Both the position numbers and the translations under genes were made by a program. DNA of 64,000 bases, taken from assembly GCA_026168455.1 (NCBI GenBank), contig CM047426.1:68167342-68231341 (forward strand), in the 5' to 3' direction. This DNA is from Theocolax elegans (lineage: Eukaryota; Arthropoda; Insecta; Hymenoptera; Cerocephalidae). Below are positions 1 through 12,250 of the stretch, piece by piece. The notes beneath the pieces are model-generated. The model was not told the DNA's origin. It made no database searches and was given only the letters and a program-made list of their open reading frames with translations. The first letter of the stretch is position 1; every line of letters begins with the position of its first letter.

Positions 1-665
1 TAACATTGTGCGGCGATTAGTAATAATTTAATAGCTATTCGACGGATACCTGCGAGGCGAGACAATCTCAGCGACGCGCCGAGCATGTCTTGCCTCGCAG
101 GTTACCCGCGACAATAATCAATCGCTGAAGTCTTCCAAGAAATAGTATTACTGTGTATATATGACTAAAAATAATTTTCGGTTTACCTACACAAATACTG
201 CTATAAAAAAAATATAAAATTTGTTACAATATATTATGTGTTTCCTTATAACATATCGGTGGATATCTACGAGGCGAGATACTCTCGGCGCGTCGTTCAG
301 ATTGTTTCGCCTCGTAGATATCCATCGAGAACTAAAAAGCAGCCATCGGAGAAAAAGTATTTTTTGTGTATATAAAATACTAAAAATAATTTTCGGTTTA
401 CCTTCACAAACACTGCTATAATAAAAATAAAAACTTTGTTACAATATGTTATGTGATTCCTTATAACATATCGGTGGATATCTACGAGGCGAGACAATCT
501 GAATGACGCGCCGAGTGTGTTCTCTATCACTCGCAGGTTCTTCGAGAGTAGATTTTAATAACCGCCGAAGCCTGCCGAGAAAAAGACGTTCATTTTTTGA
601 GAACTAATAGGTTTCTATTCAGCTACAAAAACATTGTTATAAAATAAATTTAAAACCTTGTACAA
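1..665. repeat. Three tandem ~215-bp units, each with a GC-rich hairpin
   Basis: Three head-to-tail copies of a unit of about 215 bp are visible. The landmark ggatatctacgaggcgaga (variant ggatacctgcgaggcgagac in copy 1) recurs near 43, 259 and 474. Each unit has an AT-rich part (with ttttcggtttacc and a run ending in ttgttacaat) and a GC-rich inverted repeat. In copy 2 the stem is about 22 bp, between 257 and 327, around a loop containing ctcggcgcgtcg. Related units occur inside the arms of the big inverted repeat at 30,040-30,320 and 36,180-36,480. I read this as subterminal repeat DNA of that element family. The short reading frames here are by-products. Confidence 0.8.
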
Positions 666-676
666 TAAATGAGGCT

Positions 677-858
677 ATATCCGCACGACCGCGAAGACTC
701 ACCGTACGTTGCGCGCTGGACGACGGCGGTCGACGGACCGTTCGACGCAAGTTGCGCGCGCACGTCGGGCCCGTCTAGCAAAGCAGTGAACGAGCCTGTC
801 GAAGCTCGTGAGAGCTCTTCAGTACGCCGTCGCGGCAACGTTTGCGTCGCGTTGGCAA
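677..858. repeat. GC-rich dispersed repeat, copy 1
   Basis: This GC-rich block contains gacgacggcggtcgacg, ttgcgcgcgcac, aagcagtgaacgag and cgtcgcggcaacgtt. The same order of motifs recurs, diverged, at 40,013-40,172. In both places the block sits beside members of the foldback-type repeat family, so it is probably a module of that family. No coding function is apparent. Confidence 0.7.
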
Positions 859-898
859 TACGATTGCTATCGTCCTTCATTTTCCCGTGGCGGACTAC

Positions 899-923
899 CT
901 TGTGTGTGTGTGTGTGTGTGTGT
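899..923. repeat. (GT)n microsatellite
   Basis: An uninterrupted run of about 12 GT dinucleotides. Confidence 0.95.
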
Positions 924-2045
924 CAGGAAAGCAACATTTCAAGCGTCAACCTAGGATATGCTCCTCTATACTGACAAGGTGGATGCACGCCTTTGTTATA
1001 AGTGCAGTGCATTTATTCCTTCTTTTGTAAGTATGCTTCCCATCTGGTTTTATAATTTCGCCAAAATTATACGCGACTGGCGCCCAAAACCCTTTATCTA
1101 TTATTATAATAAATTATTACTATTTTTATCAATCGTTTATTTCGCCCTTGTCGCCATGCCCTAATACCCTGCGTGATCGTCACAAAATGTATATAGAAAA
1201 CTATTTTGTATTAATAGACTTATCTCGATTGAGCTTATTAGGAACTAGCAGACGACGGTTTCCTCTAGAAGGTGCGTGCACAGTTCGACTCGACGATTAC
1301 ACGCACCTCCTACTAATTCCATTAGGTTATGTATTAACCATGTATTATATATTATCAGTTGTTCAACAGTATCATAGTAAATATCCATTTTATAATCTAC
1401 ATGTGCATTAATTATAGTGCATAAAAGTTAACATAAATAAACTTAATGAAACAATCAAAATTGTATATAAAGATAAAATCACATGTGTCCCTCCATCAAC
1501 GGTCTCCATAGAAGTAGGTTTACTTGTTGTTTACCAATAACCGTTTTGCTCATTGCTTAATTTAGTAGTGATTAAAAAATTCATTTAAACATACCAATTA
1601 GTTGATAAAATTATGAAGATTATTCAGAAATACTTACTTTATTAATATTATAAGTTGTAGAAAACTTTAACAATTTAAGCTTAATTTTAAAAAGCAGACG
1701 CTAGTACCATTCAGAAAGTTTATTATTATGAAAATCTTATTAAGTTAAAGTAATGGTACATATTTTTTTTATCAAGAATGAAGGGTACTAAAACTCTACA
1801 AAGTATATGAGTTAAGCGGCGGTAATGAAAATTGAACTGGATTAAAAATTTAATTATATACAATAATAGATCATTTTTTAAGTTTATTGAAAATTATAAT
1901 GTACGTAACACTGACAAGAAAATTGTAATTTTAGTAGATGAATATGCGTAACTTTTATTATAATTAATTATAAATCAAAATTTACAATTAAATTGCAATA
2001 CAAATCAAATTCAAAATTGAAAAGTACAATACCGACTGTCATTTG
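924..2045. other. No gene seen; contains one GC-rich hairpin
   Basis: This stretch is mainly AT-rich. No protein or RNA signature was recognised apart from the hairpin at 1,270-1,308, listed separately. Confidence 0.5.
1270..1308. repeat. Hairpin motif aggtgcgtg...cacgcacct
   Basis: A perfect 9-bp inverted repeat encloses a loop containing cagttcgactcgacga. Close relatives are at 36,994-37,034 (same loop core) and 35,553-35,586 (same stem, different loop). All lie in the same repeat family. Confidence 0.75.
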
Positions 2046-2264
2046 GTTACCATAAGGTGTACGTGCAGTACACGTTACCATAAAGTGTACGTACAGTACA
2101 CGTTACCATAAGGTGTACGTACAGTACACGTTACCATAAAGTATACGTACAGTACACGGTACCATATAAAGTATACGTACAGTACACGGTACCATATAAA
2201 GTGTACGTACAGTACACGTTACCATAAAGTACAAATACAGTACAAATAAAGTGTACGCAAAGTG
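2046..2264 (-). repeat. 28-bp satellite array, short copy
   Basis: About seven tandem copies of a 28-bp unit (30 bp where ccata becomes ccatata) read as gttaccataaagtgtacg followed by tacagtacac. This is the reverse complement of the array at 25,104-25,573. Units near 2,230-2,264 are degenerate. The unit contains a near-palindrome around gtacgtac. Confidence 0.9.
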
Positions 2265-2552
2265 CAGAGTTATTACATACATGCTATTACTTTAATTTTT
2301 AGAATTAATATTACTCATGTATAATATAAAAATAATTTGTAAATATAATTTGCCATTTCTCCAGTCCATTCCAATCGGATAAACCAATTAGATACGTTTA
2401 TAAGTTTTGCAGTATACTATTCATTTACTTTTACAGTAATTTTTATTTTTTTACAATCAATTTTGTAATTACTTTTACTAGCGTTGTGTTCTATATCTTA
2501 TATTACGTTAACGCTTGTTAGCGCCATCTGTGGGCATGCAACTAAATATGTA
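2265..2552. other. AT-rich spacer, nothing recognised
   Basis: An AT-rich stretch between the satellite and the Gypsy remnant, with no supported feature. Confidence 0.5.
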
Positions 2553-2673
2553 TTAGTATATAATACAGAGGGCGCCACATATGATTTCTGTTAAGTTAGT
2601 TTTATATAGGGTATCGATAAAACAGAAAGCGCGGACCTGCACAACAATTTTTTGTCGGGTACGACATCCCCTT
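2553..2673 (-). repeat. Probable LTR edge with polypurine tract
   Basis: On the minus strand a purine run (aagggga, about 2,673-2,667) is followed at 2,666 by tgtcgtacccgacaaaa and gttgtgcaggtcc. An equivalent purine run plus the same sequence occurs at 40,448-40,400, outside any pol context. A PPT followed by TG fits the start of a 3' LTR. The integrase frame reads straight into this sequence, which marks a deletion join rather than genuine protein. The far end of the LTR is not defined. Confidence 0.5.
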
Positions 2674-2984
2674 AATGGTTTTAACTGTACCCAGCGAGTA
2701 AATAAATCCTGAATTACCAGCAGATATTTGCATTGATTTTTACTGGCCGGAAACTCCATCATATTTGCCGCAACGACAACCCATGGTTTCTCTACTACCC
2801 TACTACTCATCAGTCCCTGAGGCCCTGATTGTGATACCTTGTACTTTTGACAAGTTTCAAACCCCACTACAAATTTATGAATTTCGTACCACATTCCTCT
2901 CCAGAAATACTCCCTAGCGACCTTATCATATGTCCTTCCGACCCCTAAATGACCTGCGGAGGTAACGCAATGAGCATCACTCAT
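2674..2984 (-). pseudogene. Gypsy integrase fragment (zinc-binding domain and start of core)
   Basis: The translated minus strand begins at Met 2,984 and shows an H2C2 zinc-binding region: HLGVGRTYDKV, then YFWRGMW, then FETCQKYK. It then enters the integrase core with YLLVIQDLFTRWVQLKPL. At the place where the first catalytic Asp of the DDE core normally lies, the residues read AANMMEF, so that Asp looks replaced. The frame then runs into PPT/LTR sequence, so the second Asp, the Glu and the C-terminus are missing. Upstream (2,985-3,100) the frame is interrupted by stops. Confidence 0.8.
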
Positions 2985-3149
2985 GACTCAATCACGTTGC
3001 TCCTCTGGAACCACCAATTTCCAGGACTCTTCTCTATTGGCCACTGTGTCTAACAATGGTTCGTTCCGGAATTTATACAGCATTCCATCTTCCACTTCCC
3101 ACTGCTGATATTTATCAGGGAACTACTGAATTGTTCAGCATGTTCAGGT

Positions 3150-4165
3150 ACCACGGATCTCCCATCTCTTCAAAGACAACTACTACATGTTCTTCAGACT
3201 TGTACATCCTGGAGAGAGCATCTGGGACTTGATTCAAGACTCCTTTCCTATGAATTATCTCAAAATCCCATTGCTTGTTTCAATGCATTGAAAGCAGCTT
3301 ACTGCTCCTCTCCCCATGTCCATTCCTGTCCCTTACGCAATGACCTCACTAACGGTATCTTTATTCTAGCCTCATCCTCAATGAACCTCGAGTACTACGC
3401 TACCATCCCAAAGAACCTTCGCAATTCCTTAATCGTAGTAGGTACTGGATAGTTAACCACCGCTACCTTATCTGGATTTGTCCTAAGTCCATCTTTATCT
3501 AAGATAAACCCTAAATACGTGACTCTACTACAACAAAATTCACATTTGTCCCTATTCATTGTCAATTCAGCATCTAATAACTTTTTAAGTACTAGTTCCA
3601 GATATTTCAAATGATCCTCGAACGATTCAGTCACCACGATGATATCGTCAAGATACCCAAACACGTATGGTTCAAACTCAGGCCCAAATATTACATCAAT
3701 TAACCGTTAGAAGGTCATTGGAGCATTGGTGAGACCAAACGGCATCCTTCTAAATTGCCATAGACCCGATCCCGGCACGAAAAATGCAGTATGCCTCCGA
3801 CTAGCAGACGCCATCTTAACTTAGAAGTAAGCGTGCTTCAAGTCGATCTTACTTATAAATTTTGCTCTCCGTATCTTATCCAGGATTGAATCTATTTGAA
3901 GCATAGGATATGCATCTCGTTTGGTTACCGCATTAAGGTCCCGATAGTCGATACAGAATCGAATTGAACCATCGGATTTGCGGACAAGAACTGGTGCACT
4001 ATTCCAATCACTGGCTGATCTCTCAATAACACCTAACCACAACATTTTCTTGACTTCTTCCTGAGCCACTTCCAGCATCTTGGGAGACATCCTCCTTGTA
4101 CGATGCTTGACTGGGGATGCATTCTGCACATCAATAGAATGCTCCGTCCAATCAGTCATGCCCAA
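3150..4165 (-). pseudogene. Gypsy reverse transcriptase / RNase H remnant
   Basis: RT blocks are clear on the minus strand. They run from VIERSASDWNSAPVLV and RFCIDYRDLNAVTKRDAYPM (about 4,070-3,910) to KIDLKHAYF at 3,850-3,821 and MPFGLTNAPMTF at about 3,745-3,710. Next come YLDDIIVVTESFEDHL (catalytic YLDD intact, about 3,655-3,605) and YLGFILDKDGLRTNPDK. Two in-frame TAA stops sit where Gln is usual, after KHAYF and after NAPMTF. The RT-RNase H connection follows (WTWGEEQ). It jumps near 3,290-3,260 directly to a late RNase H segment (FEIIHRKG, then PDALSRM), so the middle of RNase H is deleted. The family is certain; subfamily was not resolved. Confidence 0.9.
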
Positions 4166-4195
4166 CTTCTCTGGGTTATACTCAGGAATCAGCCT

Positions 4196-4768
4196 TTACA
4201 TCATCTTTTGCACTCGGGCCCTCTGATTATCCTGCAATTCGGATATACCAGCGCACTCACCATGGATATTCGACAACTGTATTTCAGCGTTATCGTCGAA
4301 TGTTCGCCATTTCCCTTCGCTAACTCTCCATTGATACCGTCCTAATCGATCATCGAAATCAAAGGCCTTGCCAAAATCCATTCCAAGTAACATGTCAGTG
4401 TCTAAATCACTGACTACGTTGCAATGGATTTGGCCTACCTGACCGTCAACTTCTAACATGATGTAGATTGTCCCCACTGCACTAACTGTACCACCACTAA
4501 AATTCCTAAGTACCGAATTATTAGTCTTAATTCTATTCTTGTACCGCTGCGCTATTTTAAACCCAACTAGTGACAATGTAGACCCGGAATCGACCAAAGC
4601 CCTATACGTAATTCCTCCTAATTCAACGTTAAGAAATTTACGATTATCTGCATTGATTATGAAGATTCCCTGTCTAGTTCCCTCCTCAATTGATGAATCT
4701 AGTGTCTCTTTGTTTTGAAAAAAGATTTTCGAATTCATAACATTACATTTCGTTGATTTTAATCTCAA
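4196..4768 (-). pseudogene. Gypsy aspartic protease region
   Basis: A 190-codon open frame contains VDSGSTLSLVG, the single active-site motif of a retropepsin (normally DSG or DTG), at about residues 60-70. The second hydrophobic block MLLGMDFGKAFDF follows 60-70 residues later. The protease would cleave the Gag-Pol polyprotein as a homodimer. The frame is open across the domain, so this is the best preserved part of the element, although flanking frames are broken. It lies directly upstream of the RT region on the same strand. Confidence 0.8.
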
Positions 4769-4980
4769 TAGAATATCGACCCCTGATTAATAACATTTAA
4801 CTTATTGTAATTCGAATTTTCTTCCGGATTAAATAATCTTTTCTCGTTAACCCGAGTTCCGTCACCATCAACTAATTTCCTAGTTGGTCTAACCTTTTCT
4901 AAAACTTGCTCCCTTGAATCTGACTTCACAACGTCTACCTTACTATTAGAATTAGGAACTGATGAGTTCGATTCCCACAA
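4765..4980 (-). pseudogene. Short frame upstream of the Gypsy protease
   Basis: A 71-codon frame rich in Ser, Asn and Lys overlaps the protease frame by a few bases. It is probably the gag-protease linker. No zinc knuckle or capsid motif is visible, so the assignment rests on position only. Confidence 0.35.
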
Positions 4981-5000
4981 CTCTTGCCTAATTCTATCGT

Positions 5001-6339
5001 ACTAACCTGATTTTCCTTATTATCCTCCGTACTATTATCAGTCACATCCCTAATAATTTCCTCGACTTACTTCATCTTATTAGATACATCGCTACTAACT
5101 TGATCTATGTCGGTCCGTTTTAATGTTTGTCGAGAGTCAGAGGACCTGTCTGAGGAGAGTAGATAGTACATACAAATCAGTATCTGAATGAATTGGTAAG
5201 AAAGTCGAGGTTACATTAGCACGCAAGCACACAGTTAGATTACGTATTATAGGTCGAAGATAGTTTCTTTCCGCTGCAACTTTTTTGCTCTATGCTCGAG
5301 TAAATAGAGCTGTTGCGGCCAGATAAGAGAAACATAAATTTTTTAGTCGCCGTCTGCTTTGAATAAGGTCTGAGCTATGTGTATTTTGAATGCAGAAGTA
5401 TTAGTGAGGATACGATCACGCACCGTGGATGATGATATTTGGACCACTAGGGACCAAGGTTGATTAGGAGGTGATGAGTCTTGAGATGAACGACTAGGTT
5501 GGGGTGACTAGTTCACTTAAGTATTCTTTTGAGATCAGACACGAGAAAGTATGACATGCGAGGTAAGTAGGTTAAAACCCATGGCAGCAAAAACAACAGA
5601 AACAATATCCATAGCAGATGCTTAATTCACAAGTATTGACCAAAGCTTTCGAGTTATTGATATGGTTGTAACCTGCCTCTAAAATGTCAATATGCATGTT
5701 AAAAGGTTCTAGGCTACATTACATTATATCTCTGGAGCCAATTGGGGAATGAAAGAAAAATGCTTGAGTATGACATAAGTGCATCTTTATTCCCATTATT
5801 GTTTACGCGAAGGTAGGGTAGTGAAACGGTGTAAACAAATTCATTGGGAGCAAACTTACATCTTTGCACTGTCTTTCATGAAGTGCTTCAGATGATTTTT
5901 GTTAGTCTACCCATTGATGAGAAAGTAGCTTATGATATCAGACAAAGCCATGTTGTTTTTGCATCTACTGTACTTATCAAAAGCGACGAACGTAAAGAAC
6001 CACGTGTATAGCTGGAAATAATTTACTCTGTAAAATAATTTACAGAGCTAAAATACTTTTGATTAGAAAAATTTCGGAAGTCTTGCCGTCAACCACCATC
6101 AAGTCTGTGCGGGCTACCCCTAGCTGATATGTCAGAAGTAGATGGCGCACGGTCCTGCAAAGAATTAATTAGCAAGATTATGTTGCTGCATTCCTGGATT
6201 TGATTTAGTTCATAACAATTTTGTAGGACTTGTCCATGCAATCTCAATCCACATTTTCGTGGAAATCTATAAATATAGATTTGTTAAAGAGGCATCCGAC
6301 TTTGGTGCACTTAATACGCTACTCTTTTTCATTAAGCAC
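5001..6339. other. No feature identified (possible gag/LTR leftovers)
   Basis: This stretch is less AT-rich than its surroundings but has no long frame and no recognisable motif. It lies upstream of the minus-strand Gypsy pol, so it could hold decayed gag or LTR sequence. I cannot show that. Confidence 0.3.
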
Positions 6340-7030
6340 CTAAAGATGTAGCCCGAACATGCCGAAGAATATTGGCGAATACCAGCCTTCCGATACTATG
6401 ATCTTAATGGCATAGAGATGGAATGATTTCAAGGTTGTGTTGGATCTTTTCTCTGGTGTAGGCAAGCCTGTGTAAACTCTTCGTACAGACTGGATATACT
6501 GATGAGACGAACTAACCAGTTTCACTATGAAGGGCTTTATTCAAAATTGACAGGGGAATGACCTTTTTCTTAAAACATTCGCACTTTGTTTTTTCATTCT
6601 GTTTAGGCGATTTTAGAATCTCGAATGTGTCTTCGGTACCATACTCAAGTATCAGCATTTGGAGTTTGATATACCTTTTGGCAAACTTACTGAATGCCTT
6701 ACTGTTTTCATGGTTACTCACTAGTGTTCTGTTTGTATAACCATTCATAACTATATTTCCGGACGAAGTCAACCAGTGGCAGCCTGAGTTGAGCTACACA
6801 GGGACAATCAAAAAGCATATGATTAGATGTTTGCTCATCCTCACATTCGTATATCTAGTTTTTACTCAGCCTAAATCGGCATAGACAACATTTAAAAAAT
6901 CCGAGTTTTGTTAAGAACAGCAACGTGTAGTGGTTTAGCTTTAACCATCTTTTTGTATCCTGTCATTTGCGCAGCTTAAGTACTTATGCGTCTCTGAATC
7001 TTTGCCTGTAGAGTCCCAACTTTCTTGCCA
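6340..7030 (-). pseudogene. LINE C-terminal remnant (post-RT zinc finger region)
   Basis: On the minus strand, 6,860-6,790 translates to YECEDEQTSNHMLFDCP. This is a C-x-H-x-C finger like those at the C-terminus of R1/I-type LINE ORF2 proteins, where CEC...QT..HLL..CP follows the RT. The frame continues into an ordinary sequence (QLRLPLVDFVRKY) and then through two broken frames to 6,340 (FSKFAKRYIKLQ, GLPTPEKRSNTTL). Upstream, GYKKMVKAKPLHVAVLN may be part of the same protein. There is no RT core, so this is a short degenerate 3' fragment. Confidence 0.5.
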
Positions 7031-7270
7031 CCTTCACATAATTTCCTTTAACTAACAGTCAGTGTCACAGAGATAGCTAGTTGGCCAATTTGGTTAATGG
7101 TTGTCTTGTTTCTGTCCTTTCTTACTTGCTACCCCGTTCAGTCGACTTTTGCAGATGCGCCTGTCCCAAAACAACCGCGCAGTTATTGCATGTTTGCGTT
7201 TCTTTTTAGAAAAATAATACTCCATATAAAGTTGAGATTCGAGTTATTCCTAACCTTGTTAATGGCTCTC

Positions 7271-7546
7271 TCAAAGTATAGACAAATGATAGTCACAAAT
7301 AATAAGTATCAAATTTTTATCGATGAAGACCAGTGAAGCAGCTATCCAGAACTTACAAAAGACTCCTTTCGCGACGCACGCACTGAACACGTCAAGGAGC
7401 ATCGTTGGACAACACGATACAATGAATTGTTTTAAAAGTTTCTTACTCGTGAATAGACGACTTTCTGCATCCATGAAATTATCCAAGTCGTACGGTTTAT
7501 ATAAATGTGATTGAAGGAGATCATCAAATATTCCTCTCTTCATCAA
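7271..7546 (-). CDS. Unidentified open frame, about 90 codons
   Basis: A minus-strand frame starting at ATG 7,543 (or TTG just before) reads a non-repetitive sequence with balanced composition. It includes GIFDDLLQSHLYKPYDLDNF and a Cys/hydrophobic stretch (SCCPTMLLDVFSACVAKG). It looks more protein-like than its AT-rich neighbourhood, but I do not recognise the family. No splice signals, promoter or partner exon were identified. It may be an exon, a transposon fragment or chance. Confidence 0.25.
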   Translation of the reverse strand: MMKRGIFDDLLQSHLYKPYDLDNFMDAESRLFTSKKLLKQFIVSCCPTMLLDVFSACVAKGVFCKFWIAASLVFIDKNLILIICDYHLSIL

Positions 7547-7709
7547 ATCTTCGACAAGTTATAATTTTACTTCGTAGAGACCTACAACTGCTGTTGAAGG
7601 AATTGGGATGTTACTTTTACGTTTACGTATTTGTAAAATTCTTAAATTTTACAAATAAGTTGATTATAATTAGTAAACATTTTTTTATTCACACTCTCCT
7701 AATTTAATT

Positions 7710-10700
7710 ATAAATATCATTAAAATTAAAAAAGAAAGAAATGAAGTCATTTCTGTTCTAATAACTAATAATTACAGGGTTTTACGCCCTGTACAATAAA
7801 ACTAGTATATGCAACACAAGAAGAATAAAGAAGAAAACAGGAACCGAACGCAATTTTTACTAAAAGTATTCTATAGTAAATATTTATTGCATAATGTAGT
7901 ATTATTACTTACTTTCTTCATCTATTATTAATTTCTATTTTGATAGTTATAATTTTTTCACTCTTGTCATACGTAAGGTAAACTTTTTATAAGAATGCAA
8001 TAAATAATGTTACTCTCGTACGAGAAGAGCACCGAGTCATGCTTTTTTTCGTACTTGGCGTCGATAGTATTCTTCTTGTAGCAGTCTTAGTAAAGAACAT
8101 TACAATAACGCAAATAGAGAAAATATAAATATAATGCAAATATGCTGATCATTCAAGTAATTAAAAGTAAGACACTGATCGTTTTTCTAATGAATTACAT
8201 TTAATTAATTTACATTGAAACAAACATAAAGTTATTAAACAGAAATGTTTCAAATACTGAATGTTTATTCAAATACATTTATTTTATTACTCATTTTCCA
8301 ATACTAACAATTTAAGAAATATAAGAACATTCAAGAAAAACAAGTCACCAGACGCGTGTAGTCAGTTTCTTTTTACGGCATTAAATTATTTTATATAAAA
8401 AGTATTTATTCAACGTATTAATTCATACATACAGAAAAAAGCCACACATAGATAATGTGTTTATTTTTTTTTGCAAAAGCTTATTAAAGCTTAAAAATTA
8501 AGTTGAAAGTTTAAATCGATTTTACTCAACTTATGTGTATCTTCTTCAAAATAAATTTTACCGTTTGACAGTACAGTACTTCAACTTCAAAATTCAAAAA
8601 ATAAAAGACTGTGCGTATCGATCATCTTGAAGTCACTTCAATAAGCTAAAAATATATAAAACTTAGAAATTTGAAAATGAAACCCTTAGTATGGATCATT
8701 TTGAAAATTTCGAAGAATTTGCGAAAACGTCTACCCTTTATTAACGTTACAATCCTTTCAATACATGACACTGTCACCTAATATTAGACTGGTCGCAGAA
8801 GAATTGAAAGAAATTTTTTTCCTTTAAACGAGGAGTCTAGTTTGTGTGACAATGTCAAAACAGTAAGATTGGACTATAGAAATTACTTTTAAAATATAAC
8901 TTATATTTATATTTATCAAAAGCGAATATATAATGTTGATGGTGAAATTCAAAAAACGATTTAATTATACGAAATAGATATATCAGAAACCTCATTTATG
9001 CATTGCATTAAAATTCTGATTCATATCTAAACGACTAAAATTAAAAGTCTTCTAGCACAAATAATTCACATGTATTTCTTTAAATTAAGAAAACAAGAAC
9101 AGTTAAAATTGCAGTTCAACAAAAAACGTTAAGAATAGATCAATTCAATCAATTGTAACAAAAGAAAAATGTAAAAAAAAAAAAACAAAAAATAAATAAT
9201 TCTTATTAGCGCATCGATGAATATTGAAAATCATTTAATTATTCTATTTTTATATCAAATGATCAATAACCCATACTGTTTTGTATTTTGTTAATAAATA
9301 AGTCCTGCACTCTACTAACTTAAAAATGTAATGTTTGGACTTTTAAGAGTTAAATTTTAAACTCTACAATTTATTTTAATAAAAAGTCGTACATTGAAAA
9401 AAATCGATTTAAACATTTTCGAATAGAGGTAACCATATCATAAGAAAAATGAGGAAAAAAGTCGATCTATGTCTTTAAGTTTTTTTCTATACATATAGGT
9501 TATTGCGTAATCGAGTTGAGCAGAGCGTGTTGTACGCGAAAAACCGTTTTTTCTTGAACGCTACTATACATAATTAAGTAAATATTATGATAGGTATTTT
9601 TAATATAAATTAAAAAGATCTTATAATAGTATATGCGCATATTCATAGTAAATTAGCTAAGGTAGCGTTAGTTAATATATATTTTGTTATTAGTCATTAA
9701 TTAACAATTATATTATGCACAATTTTATCAAAAGTAGATATATTGTAAAGTGCAGGATGCAGTTCTATAATATCTTGTATAAAAATAAAAAAAGGGAACT
9801 TATTCTGGAAGAGGATGGTAATTAAGCTTTAGTGGTAGTCAAGTTAGTCAGACACTTTCGAGTCAGAGTTTCTTTTCATATTACAGTAACGTATTTTGTA
9901 TAGGAAAGGCAATTCAATTACGTTTTCTTATTCACGTAAAATATGATAGAGTTTGATTCTTAAATGTGTACATATTTTTTCCAAAATAAATTGAGAATAA
10001 TATATACATGTACTATTTTTAACTAATAAAGCTTAGTGACTGAATATGAAGAAAAAAAAAGTTATCGAAGATGTCGTGCACTTAGATTGTTACATTAACA
10101 CGTTAAACCATAATTTACAAATGTACAAGAGATACAAATGCGTTCGTCTGAAATTAACTACTTAACAAACTAACAAGTATAACGATAATAATATACATAA
10201 TACATAATTATAATTAAATTAATTAATGACAAATAATTTGGAACATAAGAGTGCTATATTCTTATACAGTTATGCAATACCTATTAAGGCGATCATACTA
10301 ATACTAATACAATACCTAAAGATATTTAGCTAAGGTAAGCATTTAATAGAAGTCTGAAAGGAGTTCGGCAAATGTACCCCCTGAACTCGGAATGATTCTA
10401 CCGAATGCGGTATGTACCCGTGTAACTAAGGGATGTAAGGTAACCGTTTTAACCAGAAGAGTTATCTAATGGGATTCTAACGTAGAGTAGATGGTAGTTT
10501 CGAGCGATTGACCAACTACAGGATGTTTATATTATTTTCTGGTACTATTAAACCACCGAATATTATAAAATATTTTATCTTTTTTAATAAATTATTTGGT
10601 TTACATTTCCACATAAACATGAATAAACAAACAAATTGACGAAATTTTTATGTTTATTAATAAGTTATAATATGTGAAGGTCGCTATAGTATTGTTCCAA

Positions 10701-12250
10701 GTCTAAAGGAATAGTCGAAATGCTATAAACAACAAGTTTCGATTCTTGTTATTAATTAACATGTATCTTAAAACTCATACATTTTAATAACTAATATACA
10801 GATTTCTCAGTTGTTGTAATTTGTGTAATCTTCTGACCGTACTTTAGGAGTACTGGCAAGGTCATGGAAACATTCGGTTGCGATATTCCTCCCTCATTGT
10901 GTAAAATAATAATGTCATTATATGTTATATCAAACGTGTTTAAAACACTATACAACACTTTGAGTACCGTAATCGATCGAAAATTTTATTAGCTGACGCA
11001 CAATAATTCGCTTTTGCACAATAAACCCTAGATCTTGTAATTAGCCCTCAAAACTTTTTTCGACAATGTTACATATCTATATAAATTTCTTCATGTGAAT
11101 ATAAACAACCATCTTCCATAATATTTTATTACCTATCAGTTAAGCATACGTGAATCGAAACACGACTACGATTGCAAGTCAGTGAGCATATTTTATACGG
11201 TGTTTTTTGTCCCATGGATAATTCAACATTAAAAAAGATACTTATAACCCTGATGTCTGAAAGTTTGATAGGAAAAATGCGGAAATTGAGAAATTAAAAT
11301 GTCAAAAGACGATGCTCCTGAAAATTTCAACAACTATAATAATCAATGAGTACAAGAGTCTTCTCTACGGTAAAAATTAAATTTGTCTTCAGCTAAATCG
11401 ATGCGCGAGATCTTATTTGCAAGTCATGCATTCTACCAATCATCCACGGGTTGCCACTGCGGACTGTGTTCTTTATTCGCTTCGTATGTCACTCGTTTTT
11501 TATACATATATATTTGAGTTGATTGATTCTTTAACTACCTTATTTGTAATATTATCACTATCTTATAGTATTTTTTGTGTTCATTATAATTTAAGAAAAA
11601 ATGCTAATATAACATTCATAATTTAGGTATGAATTATTTACAAAAAATAATAGTTGAAATACTTTAAAATATTTTTTTATTGAGAGAATAATATTCAAGT
11701 TATTAAAAAATAATTGTTTTTAACTTGACTTGTACATTTTCATTAGATTTATTATTTTTATTACCTAAATTTTTTTTTATTTTTCTGCATACAACTAATA
11801 ATTTTTTTAATTATAAAAATATGGATGTATAAACTTCGTCACTCGTGAAAATTGGTAAATAAAGTAACACCTTGCGCCTTCATCTCAGTCAATAATTTAT
11901 TAATTTAAACTACCTCGTAATTTACAATATCTCAGCTGTTTATTAAAAAGTGACGACAATCTTCAGCGCTAAAATTGTATAAATATTGTTTTATAAAATC
12001 AAAATTAATTTAATTGCGTAACTTTAATATAAACATATATTTATTTGCTCAATTTAATACTCTATAATAAGTAGAACTTGTTTGTATATGCATAATTTTT
12101 ATCTAATTAACGATTTAATTTAATAATTTTTATGTATGGTTTTGTGATAAAAATTTCTTAGTAGTGTAACTTAAAAAATGCAAGTTTTGAAGAAATCTGA
12201 TCGATGGTGAGAATTTAATTTAAGGTTGTGAAAATCGTGGAAAAATGTAG
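7710..12250. other. AT-rich intergenic or intronic DNA
   Basis: No coding frame, RNA gene or repeat array could be supported. Slightly less AT-rich islands occur around 10,340-10,520 and 10,840-10,900 with no recognisable content. Confidence 0.5.

Larger units (their letters stand above)
2553..5000 (-). mobile_element. Decayed Gypsy-type LTR retrotransposon, minus strand
   Basis: Reading the minus strand from 5,000 down to 2,553 gives the order aspartic protease, reverse transcriptase, RNase H fragment, integrase zinc-binding region with the start of the core, then an LTR edge. This is the Ty3/Gypsy pol order. The element cannot be functional. There are in-frame stops in RT, an internal deletion in RNase H, loss of most of the integrase core, and no recognisable gag. 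The 3' LTR edge is inferred from aagggga followed by tgtcgtacccgaca at 2,673-2,653 (minus strand). The same junction recurs at 40,438. I did not identify a 5' LTR. Confidence 0.85.
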
